Position numbers and translations under genes: made by a program. A stretch of 38,135 nt of DNA from Muricomes intestini (GTDB lineage Bacteria > Bacillota > Clostridia > Lachnospirales > Lachnospiraceae): assembly GCF_004346165.1 (NCBI RefSeq), contig NZ_SLZZ01000029.1, positions 1-38,135 of the forward strand. Reading direction: 5' to 3'. Positions 7,619 through 16,083 of this stretch are shown one piece after another; position 1 is the first letter of the stretch, and each line of letters begins with the position of its first letter. A model generated the notes under the pieces. That model was not told the origin of the DNA, did not search any database, and worked only from the letters and a program-made list of their open reading frames with translations.

Positions 7619-8672
7619 GGAGAAAAACACTGGTATCGGCTTTTTTGAAAAATACCTGACCATTTGGGTGCTGATCTGTATGGCGGCGGGAATTTTAATC
7701 GGCAAGTTCCTGCCAGGTATCCCTGAATTCTTAAGCCGCTTTGAGTACGCACAAATATCCATTCCGATTGCTGTACTCATTTGGGTGATGATTTACCCCA
7801 TGATGATGAAAGTGGATTTTCAGTCCATCAAAAATGTACGCAACAATCCGCAGGGGCTTCTTATATCCAGCGGAACAAGCTGGCTGATTAAACCATTTCT
7901 CATGTTTGGTCTTGCCTCCTTTTTTTTCTACGTTGTTTTTAAGACATTCATACCGACCGAGCTTGCACAAAGCTATGTCGCCGGAGCCGTCTTGCTGGGT
8001 GCAGCCCCCTGCACCGCAATGGTATTTGTTTGGAGTAATCTGACCAAAGGCGACCCTGCTCATACCTTAGTGCAGGTGGCAGTGAATGACCTGATTATCC
8101 TCGTGGCATTTGTCCCGATTGTATCCTTTCTGCTGGGTGTGACAAATATTTTCGTGCCGTGGGATACACTCATTCTTTCCATTGTTCTATTTGTTGTCGT
8201 TCCTCTTGTGGGCGGTTTTCTTACCCGATATTTCATGGTAAAAAACAAAGGCGAGGAATATTTCACGCAAAGGTTTATCCCTAAATTTGATAATGTGACA
8301 ACTGTTGGACTTCTCCTGACATTGGTTATCATCTTTTCTTTTCAAGGAGATGCCATACTGGAAAACCCCTTACATGTCCTTTTGATTGCTATTCCGCTGA
8401 TCCTGCAAAATGTCCTCACTGCCGCCTTTGCCTATTGGATGTGCAAGATAACAAAGCAGCCCCATAATGTTGCGGCTCCTGCCGCACTCATTGGTGCATC
8501 GGACTTTTTTGAACTGTCGGTGGCTGTCGCTATCGCACTGTTCGGGCCGACTTCCCCGGTGGTGCTGGTCTGTACCGTTGGCGTTCTGACAGAAGTGCCG
8601 GTTATGCTCTTGCTTGTAAGGTTTGTCAATAAAACGAAAGGCTGGTTTCCTCAAAATGAATTACAAAATTAG
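7611..8672 (+). CDS. acr3: Acr3 arsenite efflux permease
   Basis: About 353 residues with ten predicted membrane helices match the Acr3 (BART superfamily) arsenite/H+ antiporters. The conserved GAAPCTAMVFVWS motif carries the essential Cys of the family. The start at 7611 (ATG AATAAG) has AAAGGA ten bases upstream; ATG 7605 is an alternative. No ArsB is present, so Acr3 is the exporter, probably energised by ArsA encoded three genes downstream. Confidence 0.95.
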   Translation: MNKEKNTGIGFFEKYLTIWVLICMAAGILIGKFLPGIPEFLSRFEYAQISIPIAVLIWVMIYPMMMKVDFQSIKNVRNNPQGLLISSGTSWLIKPFLMFGLASFFFYVVFKTFIPTELAQSYVAGAVLLGAAPCTAMVFVWSNLTKGDPAHTLVQVAVNDLIILVAFVPIVSFLLGVTNIFVPWDTLILSIVLFVVVPLVGGFLTRYFMVKNKGEEYFTQRFIPKFDNVTTVGLLLTLVIIFSFQGDAILENPLHVLLIAIPLILQNVLTAAFAYWMCKITKQPHNVAAPAALIGASDFFELSVAVAIALFGPTSPVVLVCTVGVLTEVPVMLLLVRFVNKTKGWFPQNELQN

Positions 8673-9147
8673 AGAAATGCAAAAAGGCGACTGGAAATCA
8701 GTCAGCGAAATCTACCAGCAAGGTATGGATACCAACCTTGCAACATTTCAAACGGAATGCCCCACTAATGAAGAATTTGACCAGTCCCATATCAAGCAAT
8801 GCCGCTTTGTAATAACCGATGGTGATGTCATTGCCGGTTGGGCAGCATTAACTCCTGTGTCAAGCCGCTGTGTCTATCGTGGCGTGGCGGAAGTCAGTAT
8901 TTACATCCATGATACCCATAGAGGAAAAGGTGCAGGGAACCAACTACTGAACTTTCTGTCAAAGCAATCTGAAAAAGATGGTATCTGGACACTGCAATCG
9001 GGAATTATGGCTGACAACAAAGCAAGCATTCGTTTGCATGAAAAATGCGGATTCCGTCAAGTGGGATTCCGTGAACGAATTGGGCAAGACCGTTTTGGAC
9101 AGTGGCGTAATACCGTTCTTATGGAACGAAGAAGCAATTTAATATAA
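8656..9147 (+). CDS. arsN1: GNAT acetyltransferase, ArsN1-like
   Basis: A 163-residue GNAT fold with the acetyl-CoA loop RGKGAGNQLL and the PAT/ArsN1 signatures GWAALTPVSSR and RGVAEVSIYI. ArsN1 enzymes acetylate arsinothricin and the related phosphinothricin; the setting in an arsenic operon favours ArsN1 over a herbicide-resistance enzyme. The ATG at 8656 overlaps the end of acr3 by 17 bases, implying coupling; the longer frame from 8623 has no ribosome binding site. Substrate is inferred from family resemblance only. Confidence 0.82.
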   Translation: MNYKIREMQKGDWKSVSEIYQQGMDTNLATFQTECPTNEEFDQSHIKQCRFVITDGDVIAGWAALTPVSSRCVYRGVAEVSIYIHDTHRGKGAGNQLLNFLSKQSEKDGIWTLQSGIMADNKASIRLHEKCGFRQVGFRERIGQDRFGQWRNTVLMERRSNLI

Positions 9148-9170
9148 TCATATATAAGGAGAGACTTATC

Positions 9171-9545
9171 ATGAAAAAAATGCAAATATTTGAACCTGCC
9201 ATGTGCTGTGACACCGGCCTTTGCGGTGTGAGTGTTGACCCGGAGCTGCTCCGCATTTCTACTGTTTTAAATGCATTGAAAAAGAACGGAGTGGCAGTTG
9301 ACCGCTTTAATCTAAGCGGTGCGCCGATGGCTTTTGTCAATAACAAAACGATCAACGACTTTATCAACGAAAAAGGTGTTGAGGAACTGCCCGCTGTTAT
9401 GATCGATGAAAAAATCGTGATGACAGGCCGCTATCCAACCAATGAGGAGCTTGTTTCTTTGCTGGAGGTTCCCACGAGCTATTTGACCGAAGCAAAATCC
9501 GCAAAGCAAGGCGGTTGCTGCTGTTCTGACGGGAACTGCTGCTAA
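9171..9545 (+). CDS. arsD: ArsD arsenite metallochaperone
   Basis: The 124-residue protein has the thioredoxin-like ArsD fold with vicinal Cys12-Cys13 and Cys18 (MCCDTGLCG), the residues that bind As(III) and pass it to ArsA. A C-terminal cluster CCC and CC (from residue 116) matches the extra cysteine pairs known in ArsD. AAGGAGAG precedes the ATG. It lies 18 bases before arsA, the normal order. Confidence 0.95.
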   Translation: MKKMQIFEPAMCCDTGLCGVSVDPELLRISTVLNALKKNGVAVDRFNLSGAPMAFVNNKTINDFINEKGVEELPAVMIDEKIVMTGRYPTNEELVSLLEVPTSYLTEAKSAKQGGCCCSDGNCC

Positions 9546-9563
9546 AAGAAAGGAGGTTCCTCA

Positions 9564-11297
9564 ATGCAAATCTTTGACCCAAACAAAATCACCTTAACGA
9601 AATACTTGTTTTACACAGGTAAAGGTGGTGTCGGGAAAACATCTGTAGCGTGTGCAACGGCGGTAAATCTTGCGGATAGTGGCAAAAAGGTTCTTCTTGT
9701 CAGTACAGACCCGGCCTCCAACTTGCAGGATGTGTTTAACACCCCGCTTACAGGGAAAGCCACGCCCATTGCAGAGGTAGCCAATCTTGATGTAGCCAAC
9801 CTTGACCCTATGCAGGCAGCGGCAGAATACAGGGAAAGCGTGCTTGCGCCTTATCGTGGTAAGCTTCCGGAATCAGTCCTCGCTAATATGGAAGAACAGC
9901 TTTCTGGTTCCTGCACAGTGGAGATTGCCGCTTTCAATGAATTTTCCAACTTCATTACCAATAAAGAGATGGAGGAAAAATACGACCATATTCTTTTCGA
10001 TACCGCGCCGACCGGGCATACACTTAGAATGTTGCAGCTTCCCTCTGCGTGGAGCAATTTCATCAGCGAAAGTACACATGGTGCCTCTTGTTTGGGACAG
10101 TTATCCGGGCTTGAAAGTAAAAAGGAAATGTATAAAGCTGCGGTTGAAACACTGACAGACGGCGCACAAACAACCTTAATTCTTGTAACCCGCCCCGAAA
10201 CAGCCCCCCTCAAAGAAATAGAGCGGGCTTCTCACGAATTAGCGGAGCTTGGCGTACTCAATCAGGCTATGGTAATCAATGGCGTATTGGCTGATTATGA
10301 TGATACCATTTCTAAAAGTCTTTTTGATAAACAGGAAAATGCCCTTGCAAATATGCCAAAACCGTTACAGGCAATCAATGCCTACATGGTTCCCTTGAGG
10401 GCATACAACATTACAGGTATGGAGAATGTCAGGTCACTGCTCACAAAGAATAGCTATGTCATCAGCGATGAGACCATCAAAGCAAAGAGCATTCCTCAGC
10501 TAAAGGATGTAATTGATGACTTATATCATAGCGGTAAAAAAGTCGTTTTCACAATGGGCAAGGGAGGTGTTGGCAAAACCACACTTGCCGCCGCTATTGC
10601 CTTAGGGCTTTCTGAAAAGGGTAAAAAGGTGCATTTAACCACTACTGACCCAGCAGCACACTTAAAATTTGTTCTCGATGAAAACAGCGGCATTACCATG
10701 AGCCATATTGACGAGCATAAGGAACTGGCACGCTATCAGGAGGAAGTTATAACAAAGGCACGGGAAACCATGTCGGAAGAAGATATTGCCTATATCGAAG
10801 AAGATCTGCGTTCTCCTTGTACACAAGAAATTGCCGTATTCAGAGCTTTTGCGGAAGTTGTAGAGCGTGCCGAAAATGAAATTGTTGTCATTGATACCGC
10901 ACCTACAGGGCATACACTTCTGCTATTGGATTCTACATTGAGCTATCATAAAGAGGTTCAGAGGACACAAGGCAATATCCCCGATTCCGTAAGAAAGCTG
11001 TTGCCACGTCTGCGAAGTGCTGAAACAGCAGTCGTTATTGTAGCCTTGCCTGAAACTACCCCAGTTTACGAAGCATTACGTCTGGAAGAAGACTTGAAAC
11101 GTGCCAATATTGCTACAAAGTGGTGGCTTGTGAATACTTCTCTTTATCATACAAAAACAACAAACGCCCTGTTAGCTGCAAAAGCCAGCAATGAAATTCC
11201 GTGGATAAACAAGATAGCGGAACATACAAGTGGAAATTTTGCTTTAATCGCTTGGCACGCAGATGATATAAAGGGAGATAAGCTAAGAGAGCTATAA
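9564..11297 (+). CDS. arsA: ArsA arsenite-stimulated ATPase
   Basis: The 577-residue protein is a tandem duplication of a P-loop ATPase: GKGGVGKTS near residue 19 and GKGGVGKTT near residue 333, each followed by a DTAPTGHT switch segment. Cysteines in SGSCTVEI, SCLGQLSG and RSPCTQEI correspond to the three metal-site cysteines of ArsA. It binds a membrane permease (here presumably Acr3) and uses ATP to drive arsenite export with ArsD as donor. The start follows AAAGGAGG. Confidence 0.96.
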   Translation: MQIFDPNKITLTKYLFYTGKGGVGKTSVACATAVNLADSGKKVLLVSTDPASNLQDVFNTPLTGKATPIAEVANLDVANLDPMQAAAEYRESVLAPYRGKLPESVLANMEEQLSGSCTVEIAAFNEFSNFITNKEMEEKYDHILFDTAPTGHTLRMLQLPSAWSNFISESTHGASCLGQLSGLESKKEMYKAAVETLTDGAQTTLILVTRPETAPLKEIERASHELAELGVLNQAMVINGVLADYDDTISKSLFDKQENALANMPKPLQAINAYMVPLRAYNITGMENVRSLLTKNSYVISDETIKAKSIPQLKDVIDDLYHSGKKVVFTMGKGGVGKTTLAAAIALGLSEKGKKVHLTTTDPAAHLKFVLDENSGITMSHIDEHKELARYQEEVITKARETMSEEDIAYIEEDLRSPCTQEIAVFRAFAEVVERAENEIVVIDTAPTGHTLLLLDSTLSYHKEVQRTQGNIPDSVRKLLPRLRSAETAVVIVALPETTPVYEALRLEEDLKRANIATKWWLVNTSLYHTKTTNALLAAKASNEIPWINKIAEHTSGNFALIAWHADDIKGDKLREL

Positions 11298-11312
11298 AAA
11301 GGGAGGTCTTTC

Positions 11313-11732
11313 ATGAATAAGGAAATAAACAAACCCAAGGTGGCATTTATTTGTGTTCACAACTCTTGCCGAAGCCAAATTGCGGAAGCACTCGGTAAAC
11401 ACCTTGCCACTGATGTGTTTGAAAGCTATTCGGCTGGAACAGAAACAAAGCCACAGATCAATCAGGACGCTGTTCGATTAATGAAACAGCTTTACGGCAT
11501 TGATATGGAGAAAACACAGCGTTCCAAGCTGCTTTCCTCAATTCCTCCAGTAGATATTGTTATTACTATGGGCTGCAATGTTCAGTGTCCTTTTTTACCC
11601 TGCAAGCACCGAGAGGATTGGGGACTTGATGATCCGACCGGCAAATGTGATGACGAGTTTATTGCGGTCATACACGACATTGGCCAGCACATAAAAAATC
11701 TTAAAACAAGAATCGAAACAGGTTCCCTTTAA
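11313..11732 (+). CDS. arsC: Arsenate reductase, thioredoxin-coupled low-molecular-weight phosphatase type
   Basis: The 139-residue enzyme has the phosphate loop CVHNSCR (Cys14 to Arg20, CX5R) and redox cysteines Cys88, Cys92 and Cys97 in GCNVQCPFLPC, plus the LDDPTG acid loop. It reduces arsenate to arsenite for export by Acr3. It is the last gene of the operon, 15 bases after arsA with GGGAGG before its ATG, and a strong terminator follows. Confidence 0.95.
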   Translation: MNKEINKPKVAFICVHNSCRSQIAEALGKHLATDVFESYSAGTETKPQINQDAVRLMKQLYGIDMEKTQRSKLLSSIPPVDIVITMGCNVQCPFLPCKHREDWGLDDPTGKCDDEFIAVIHDIGQHIKNLKTRIETGSL

Positions 11733-11756
11733 GGAATAACCGAAATACAATTACTG

Positions 11757-11793
11757 CGTACAGGATAGCTACATAGATAAGCTACCCTGTACG
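11757..11793 (+). terminator. Terminator of the arsenic operon
   Basis: CGTACAGGATAGCT pairs with AGCTACCCTGTACG (one mismatch) and is followed by TTTATCTTTT. It ends the plus-strand arsenic transcript just before the stop codon of the convergent trsD gene. Confidence 0.85.
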
Positions 11794-11801
11794 TTTATCT
11801 T

Positions 11802-12392
11802 TTACTCATTCAAAATAACCCATCGTTCCCCATCGAAATCCTCAAACTTTTCGGTCGTGACGTTCTGCTCGAAGTAAACCGCAAGGATGCGCTTGATGTC
11901 CTCTTTGTCCGCTCGCTTTACGGAAAATCCCTGCTCTTTCAAGGACTTCTCTATGCGTGACAGGTACGGGAGCACCTCTTTTTCTTTTTCATTCCGCAGG
12001 CGAATCAGGATTAAAAACTCCCTTGCTGTCGCCATCTGCACCTGTATCCGGTCAAGGAAGGACAGGTCTTTTTCGAGGAGCTTTCGCACCACCGGGTTCT
12101 GTTCCTGCTCTATGCGGCTGCGGAGAAAACGCTTGTTGTCCTCGAAGTTTTCCCGGCTGTTTAAGCACAAAATCTCGATTTCGGCGATTCCTTTGAGAAC
12201 AGTCATCAGAGCATAGATGCGGGTGCTGATGCTGGCCTCAGACAGCACCGATATGTTGCTGGGCTTAATGATGAAATACACCAGTTCTCCGTGACCATAG
12301 GTCTGTAGGCTGTACTCGGTGATTTCCTTGGTACCGATAAGCTGCCGGGTGGAGGCTCTTTTTTTGGCTTCTGCCTTATCGTTCCTGCGCAT
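11802..12392 (-). CDS. TrsD/TraD-like conjugation protein
   Basis: The 196-residue soluble protein resembles TrsD/TraD of Gram-positive plasmids (pGO1/pSK41 type), normally encoded between a PrgI-like membrane protein and VirB4. It begins with a basic segment, continues with YGHGELVYFIIKPSNISVLS and a long helical middle, and ends EDFDGERWVILNE. It probably partners VirB4 or stands in for part of its N-terminal domain. I start at ATG 12392, nine bases after GGAGGT and overlapping the prgI-like gene; the longer frame to 12482 is a shadow of that gene. The arsenic operon ends 9 bases after its stop. Confidence 0.82.
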   Translation of the reverse strand: MRRNDKAEAKKRASTRQLIGTKEITEYSLQTYGHGELVYFIIKPSNISVLSEASISTRIYALMTVLKGIAEIEILCLNSRENFEDNKRFLRSRIEQEQNPVVRKLLEKDLSFLDRIQVQMATAREFLILIRLRNEKEKEVLPYLSRIEKSLKEQGFSVKRADKEDIKRILAVYFEQNVTTEKFEDFDGERWVILNE

Positions 12393-12654
12393 TGGGCGTG
12401 TACCTCCATTCATAGAATTGCTGCTTGGTGATAAAAAAGGCACAGGCATACCGGAGAAAATCCAGAATGCTTGTGTCCTCAAAGCGGATGGCTAAAAAGG
12501 CATAAACGGCGGTCAGCACGATGGGTGGCACAAATCCCAGCTGGGAAATCGCAAGCACAGAGATAAGCAGCGCCACACCGATGATGCCGATATCCCGCAG
12601 CTGCCACAGCCATAGGGTTGCTTTTGCTCTTAAGTGATCGGGGTAAATATGCAT
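12376..12654 (-). CDS. PrgI-family conjugation membrane protein (TrsC-like)
   Basis: The 92-residue protein starts MHIYPDHLRAKATLWLW and has two membrane helices in residues about 22-56, the arrangement of PrgI/TrsC proteins thought to be VirB3-like inner channel components. GGGAGG precedes the ATG. It overlaps trsD by 17 bases and follows the DUF4406-like gene by 12, so all are one translationally coupled unit. Confidence 0.88.
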   Translation of the reverse strand: MHIYPDHLRAKATLWLWQLRDIGIIGVALLISVLAISQLGFVPPIVLTAVYAFLAIRFEDTSILDFLRYACAFFITKQQFYEWRYTPNAQER

Positions 12655-12666
12655 GAGGCACCTCCC

Positions 12667-13233
12667 TTACATCCGCATGGAAAAACCGGAGCCTTGATTC
12701 AGCTCCGGTTCCATTTCTTTTGCGGCATAGCGTACATTGGGAGAATAACACGATTCATTCAGCTGATTGGCGTAGCTTTCAGCCTGTTCCATCGTGTCAA
12801 ACTCCATCGGCTTGCCGCCATGCTTGCACCAGCTTTGAGCGGCTCCGCACACCGAACCGGCACTGCGCATCGCCCACACACCATATTTCTTTTCCATAGT
12901 AAAACCTCCTTGGATTTGTTCTGCGGATATCTCCCGGACAGGAATACCCAGCTTTTTGGCTTCTCTAAGCTCCATCGTCATGCCGGTGGAAATCCGGCTG
13001 CCGCAGAGCCACAACTCATCGCAGGCCTCCAGCACACGATGCCCCATGTGAAAACCGGATTCTCTCTGGACGGGGTCATTGTCATCCAAAAACTGCGGGT
13101 ACAGAAGATGAACAGCTACCGGCGTACAATTCTGCTCCATTGCATACCGGCAGGCCGCCTTTGCAAATTCCACATTCTTTTGTATGTCCCCGGCATAGGG
13201 TGAGGCGATATAGACCAGCTTGTTCTCGCTCAT
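12667..13233 (-). CDS. DUF4406/DUF7768-like nucleotide-binding-fold protein with extra C-terminal module
   Basis: Residues 1-110 (starting MSENKLVYIASPYAGD, with CDELWLCGSRISTGM) look like the nucleoside 2-deoxyribosyltransferase-like DUF4406/DUF7768 fold, which binds nucleotides. Residues 112-188 (EKKYGVWAMRSAG onward) form a second small domain with Trp, Cys and His residues that I do not recognise. The protein ends GSGFSMRM, nearly the same tail as the amidoligase. The ATG at 13233 overlaps the VirB6-like stop (ATGA); the longer frame to 13482 is a shadow. A role in nucleotide salvage or defence during transfer is possible but unsupported. Confidence 0.75.
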   Translation of the reverse strand: MSENKLVYIASPYAGDIQKNVEFAKAACRYAMEQNCTPVAVHLLYPQFLDDNDPVQRESGFHMGHRVLEACDELWLCGSRISTGMTMELREAKKLGIPVREISAEQIQGGFTMEKKYGVWAMRSAGSVCGAAQSWCKHGGKPMEFDTMEQAESYANQLNESCYSPNVRYAAKEMEPELNQGSGFSMRM

Positions 13234-14132
13234 TTCGCCACCGCCTGTACTACCGTCTTGGTCATATTCACCGCAGTCTGCGCCGCATACACCGTACTCA
13301 TGAGGTTGGCTTTGGTGCTGGTATCCAGTCCGAACTGTCCGGCAATGCGGGGGATTTCTCCAGCTGCCAGCATCAGGCCAAGCCCCAGCAGGGCATGGTC
13401 TTTTACTACCATCAGTCCGGCAATCAGCACCGTTGCCTGCAAAAACGCCGTAAGGCACAGGCCGATGACCTGTTTGCACCATGACACAAAGCCGTCAATA
13501 TAGCCACGGGGAACACTGAACATATATAAACTTCCTACAGCGATCTGGATGAGCAGGATGCCGCCCCTCTTGAGGTTGGCGAAGAACACTTTAATCACCG
13601 CATAGCCCATCAGTATGAGAATAAAAATCATCATGATCGGGCTTGTAATAGCAGATAAGCCTCCGAACACACTGCTGGTCATGGCCTGCTCCAGATTTCC
13701 CGCATCCTGTAGCGATGCAATGATGCCTTGGGCTACTGTGCCGAAGTCGGTTCCAAGACCGGTAATCCCGGCAGTGAAGCTGCCCTGCAAAGACACCGAC
13801 AGCTTATACAGCTCCACCGGAACCGTGGTGAACAGCCCCACGGCCATAAAACCCTTGATGGCGTTGAGGGCGGTATCCTTAATGCTGCCTCTGCCGGACT
13901 GAGACTCAATCCCGCATTCAAAGGCAACTACCACAAGACCAACACCGTATAACGCCCATGCCAGATAGGAAAAGAACAGCACAATAGACTGCACCCAGTT
14001 CATTTCGAACAGGTCTGCTCCCATGTTTCCCATCTGCATAAAAAAGTCGCCGAGGAAGCCCACGATCTGACCGTAGATCCAATCTACAATCTGACCGAGG
14101 ACAGTGTCGGCGACAAAATCCCATATGAACAT
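13230..14132 (-). CDS. VirB6/TrbL-like polytopic conjugation protein
   Basis: The 300-residue protein has five to six hydrophobic helices (about 46-70, 90-110, 160-185, 190-208, 215-240 and beyond) and the FSVPRGYIDGFVSWCKQVIG segment typical of the TrbL/VirB6-like proteins of Firmicutes ICEs (DUF6045-like by memory). It should form the membrane platform of the secretion channel. AAAGGAG precedes the ATG. It follows the cargo cassette region that separates it from the VirB2-like gene. Confidence 0.88.
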   Translation of the reverse strand: MFIWDFVADTVLGQIVDWIYGQIVGFLGDFFMQMGNMGADLFEMNWVQSIVLFFSYLAWALYGVGLVVVAFECGIESQSGRGSIKDTALNAIKGFMAVGLFTTVPVELYKLSVSLQGSFTAGITGLGTDFGTVAQGIIASLQDAGNLEQAMTSSVFGGLSAITSPIMMIFILILMGYAVIKVFFANLKRGGILLIQIAVGSLYMFSVPRGYIDGFVSWCKQVIGLCLTAFLQATVLIAGLMVVKDHALLGLGLMLAAGEIPRIAGQFGLDTSTKANLMSTVYAAQTAVNMTKTVVQAVAK

Positions 14133-14269
14133 TTGAAGTTATCACTCCTTTCCGTGTGAAAACAAACTGCTTATGGTAAAATGAATTTGGTACCAATAAA
14201 AAAGAGCATACACAGTCAAGCGGCATCCCTTTGAGCTGTGGTATTCTATGGTCAAAGGAGGTGCTTATC

Positions 14270-15175
14270 ATGCACGCATGGGAACAAATACAGGAAACCA
14301 TAGAATTTATTGAAGAACATTTAGGCGAGGAATTAAATATTGACAGCCTCGCAAAGATGGCAGCACTGTCGCCTTTTTACTATCAGCGCCTGTTCAGCCG
14401 TTTGGTTAAAAAGCCGGTTGCTGAGTACGTTAAGCTGCGCCGTATGGCAAAGGCAGCCGAAGCACTGCTGCAAAAAGAACAACGTATTTTGGATATTGCA
14501 TTGGAGCTTGGTTTTTCCTCTCACGAACACTTTACCCGTACCTTTAAGGATACCTTTGGTATGACACCGGAGGAATATCGCAAAAATCCGCAAACGCTCA
14601 ATCATATGACCAAGCCGGAGTTTCTGCTTCACTACACCTTAATTGATGAAGGGGTACCGCTCATCACCGATGGCATTGTTCTGGAAATAAACCGAAGAGA
14701 AATTGCGGAACCGATTTGTTTTATCGGTGCTAAACAGGATGTGCCCATTCACCATTTGGATGGATTGGGAACAGAATCTGGCATTGATCCGCTGGATGCC
14801 CTTTGGAAAAGCTTCCATAAACAGAAGCAAACAGTACTTGGTCTTTCTGAGGATGCTGAAGAAGTCGGTGTAACTTTGCCATCTTTAGAAGAAGGGTATT
14901 TTAGCTATTTTGCAGGGGCAAAGTCAAAAGCGGGAGAGGCTCCGGACGAGTTCATGAGCTGGCAACTGCCAGTTGGAGAATATATCGTCTGCTCCTTTGA
15001 AGCTGAAAATTTTGAAGCACTTGTTATGGACGCAATTTATAAAGCACAGCAATATATTTACAACACATGGCTGCCAAATCACAAACTACAAACAGAAGCA
15101 TTTTGTGCGGAGCGATATGCAAGCCATTCGCCTGAAACCACAAGCATGGAAATTTGGCTCAAGCTAAAAAAGTAG
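14270..15175 (+). CDS. AraC-family regulator with GyrI-like effector domain
   Basis: Residues 1-105 carry two AraC helix-turn-helix motifs (LNIDSLAKMAALSPFYYQRLF and ILDIALELGFSSHEHFTRTF). Residues 130-301 form a GyrI-like small-molecule binding domain. This Rob/BmrR-like architecture usually senses hydrophobic drugs and activates efflux or detoxification genes, but no such target is adjacent except a 56-residue protein. I start at ATG 14270, preceded by AAAGGAGG. It is on the plus strand, opposite to the transfer genes, and ends at a perfect terminator, so it is a self-contained cargo gene. Confidence 0.92.
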   Translation: MHAWEQIQETIEFIEEHLGEELNIDSLAKMAALSPFYYQRLFSRLVKKPVAEYVKLRRMAKAAEALLQKEQRILDIALELGFSSHEHFTRTFKDTFGMTPEEYRKNPQTLNHMTKPEFLLHYTLIDEGVPLITDGIVLEINRREIAEPICFIGAKQDVPIHHLDGLGTESGIDPLDALWKSFHKQKQTVLGLSEDAEEVGVTLPSLEEGYFSYFAGAKSKAGEAPDEFMSWQLPVGEYIVCSFEAENFEALVMDAIYKAQQYIYNTWLPNHKLQTEAFCAERYASHSPETTSMEIWLKLKK

Positions 15176-15188
15176 ATTTGCGCACATT

Positions 15189-15219
15189 GCACCGGGCAGC
15201 CGTGAAAGCTGCCCGGTGC
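15189..15219 (+). terminator. Strong terminator after the AraC/GyrI gene
   Basis: GCACCGGGCAGC and GCTGCCCGGTGC form a perfect 12-bp stem followed by TTTTCTTTTT. Confidence 0.92.
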
Positions 15220-15241
15220 TTTTCTTTTTCTGATTTATGAC

Positions 15242-15270
15242 TTGACAATCCGCTTGTTCAGAGCTTTAAT
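15242..15270 (+). promoter_or_regulatory. Strong promoter for the 56-aa gene
   Basis: TTGACA (15242-15247) and TTTAAT (15265-15270) are 17 bases apart, about 45 bases before the GTG start of the small gene. Confidence 0.75.
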
Positions 15271-15316
15271 ACCACACAACGGAGGCCGCCGAAATAATTT
15301 CAAAGGAGGTATTTGT

Positions 15317-15487
15317 GTGGCAGATTACAAAAAGCTCTACTATAAAATGTTTAACGCAGCAACTGATGCCGAGAAGCTCATTTCTCAGGCTGCTTGTATT
15401 ATGCGCACCGCCCTGCAGGAGTGCGAGGAAACATATATGGATTCAGATGAAACCCCGCTGCGCCTGACAGATAAGCCGGAGGAGTAA
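15317..15487 (+). CDS. 56-residue small protein with GTG start
   Basis: The product begins (V)ADYKKLYYKMFNAA and is a helical, acidic soluble peptide ending RLTDKPEE. The GTG at 15317 has a perfect AAAGGAGG seven bases upstream, and a near-consensus promoter lies about 45 bases 5'. This translation signal and its own promoter argue for a real gene rather than chance. Similar short proteins are common in Firmicutes phage and ICE genomes, but I know no function. It stops just before a remnant of the VirB2-like gene. Confidence 0.72.
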   Translation: MADYKKLYYKMFNAATDAEKLISQAACIMRTALQECEETYMDSDETPLRLTDKPEE

Positions 15488-15505
15488 AACTCTGCGACTC
15501 CTATG

Positions 15506-15532
15506 CTACATCCCCAGCACCTGCCAGAGTAT
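15506..15532 (-). pseudogene. Remnant of the 3' end of a VirB2-like gene (copy 1)
   Basis: On the minus strand these bases encode ILWQVLGM and a TAG stop, matching the C-terminus YIWTILGM-stop of the intact VirB2-like gene at 18967-19305. Differences suggest it derives from a diverged relative. It marks the left joint of the monooxygenase cassette. Confidence 0.55.
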
Positions 15533-15708
15533 CCTTGCATAAGGGTGGTGAACGGACTTTTTTCATAGTATCTGTGTCCTTTCCATTGTTCATATTTGTT
15601 TGATTGAAAGTTCCGATTTACTATGGTAAACTCACTTTATATATCTACCGTGTAAAACTTTTGTGAAACGGTAGCATGGGAAATTAACGCTCGGTGAGCA
15701 AGTTTATA
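15531..15708 (+). repeat. Duplicated leader/promoter segment, copy 1
   Basis: About 178 bases resemble 16215-16389 at roughly 80% identity. Shared parts are a hairpin with ATCCTT/AAGG(G/A)T arms, GGTGAACGGACTTTTTT, a promoter TTGAAA (15604-15609) with TAAACT (15627-15632) at 17 bases, and a TACCGT/ACGGTA hairpin (15646-15673) in the transcript leader. It lies upstream of the monooxygenase-like gene. Confidence 0.8.
15604..15632 (+). promoter_or_regulatory. Promoter of the monooxygenase-like gene
   Basis: TTGAAA and TAAACT are separated by 17 bases and conserved in the second leader copy at 16288-16316. Confidence 0.6.
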
Positions 15709-15731
15709 TAATGTGCGAGGTGGTGCAATAA

Positions 15732-16079
15732 ATGTTTAATGAAATTTGTATCTATGAGGCAAAGATTGAAAAGCAAGAGGAAATTGAGCAACTTATGAAA
15801 GAGGTTGCCGCCTTTTATATGGAGCAGGATGGTGTTATTGAAGTTAGATATATCAAACGCACCCACCGCCAAACAGATTTTAATGCCGTTAAAGAAGGGG
15901 CATTGCCTGTTCGCCTCACACGCAATGTAGGCAAAGTCACTTATGTTTTACATTGGACTGTTAGAGATGAAGAAACTCACGCAAGGGTGTCAAAGTTAGG
16001 GTTAGAGCATTTTTACAAGCGGTGGAACAGATGCTTAACCACTATGCCAAAAATTATTTTGGGTGAAAACATTGTGTAA
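15732..16079 (+). CDS. Antibiotic biosynthesis monooxygenase (ABM)-like dimeric alpha-beta barrel protein
   Basis: The 115-residue protein has the beginning FNEICIYEAKIEKQEEIEQLMKE and a central HWTVRDEETHARVSKLGLEHF, consistent with the ferredoxin-like ABM fold. Such proteins are small cofactor-free oxygenases or related binding proteins; substrate is unknown. GAGGTGGT precedes the ATG. It is the only gene of a cassette whose left and right joints are remnants of the VirB2-like 3' end. The longish insert around THRQTDFNAVKEGA is unusual for the family, so function may differ. Confidence 0.65.
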   Translation: MFNEICIYEAKIEKQEEIEQLMKEVAAFYMEQDGVIEVRYIKRTHRQTDFNAVKEGALPVRLTRNVGKVTYVLHWTVRDEETHARVSKLGLEHFYKRWNRCLTTMPKIILGENIV

Positions 16080-16083
16080 GGGT

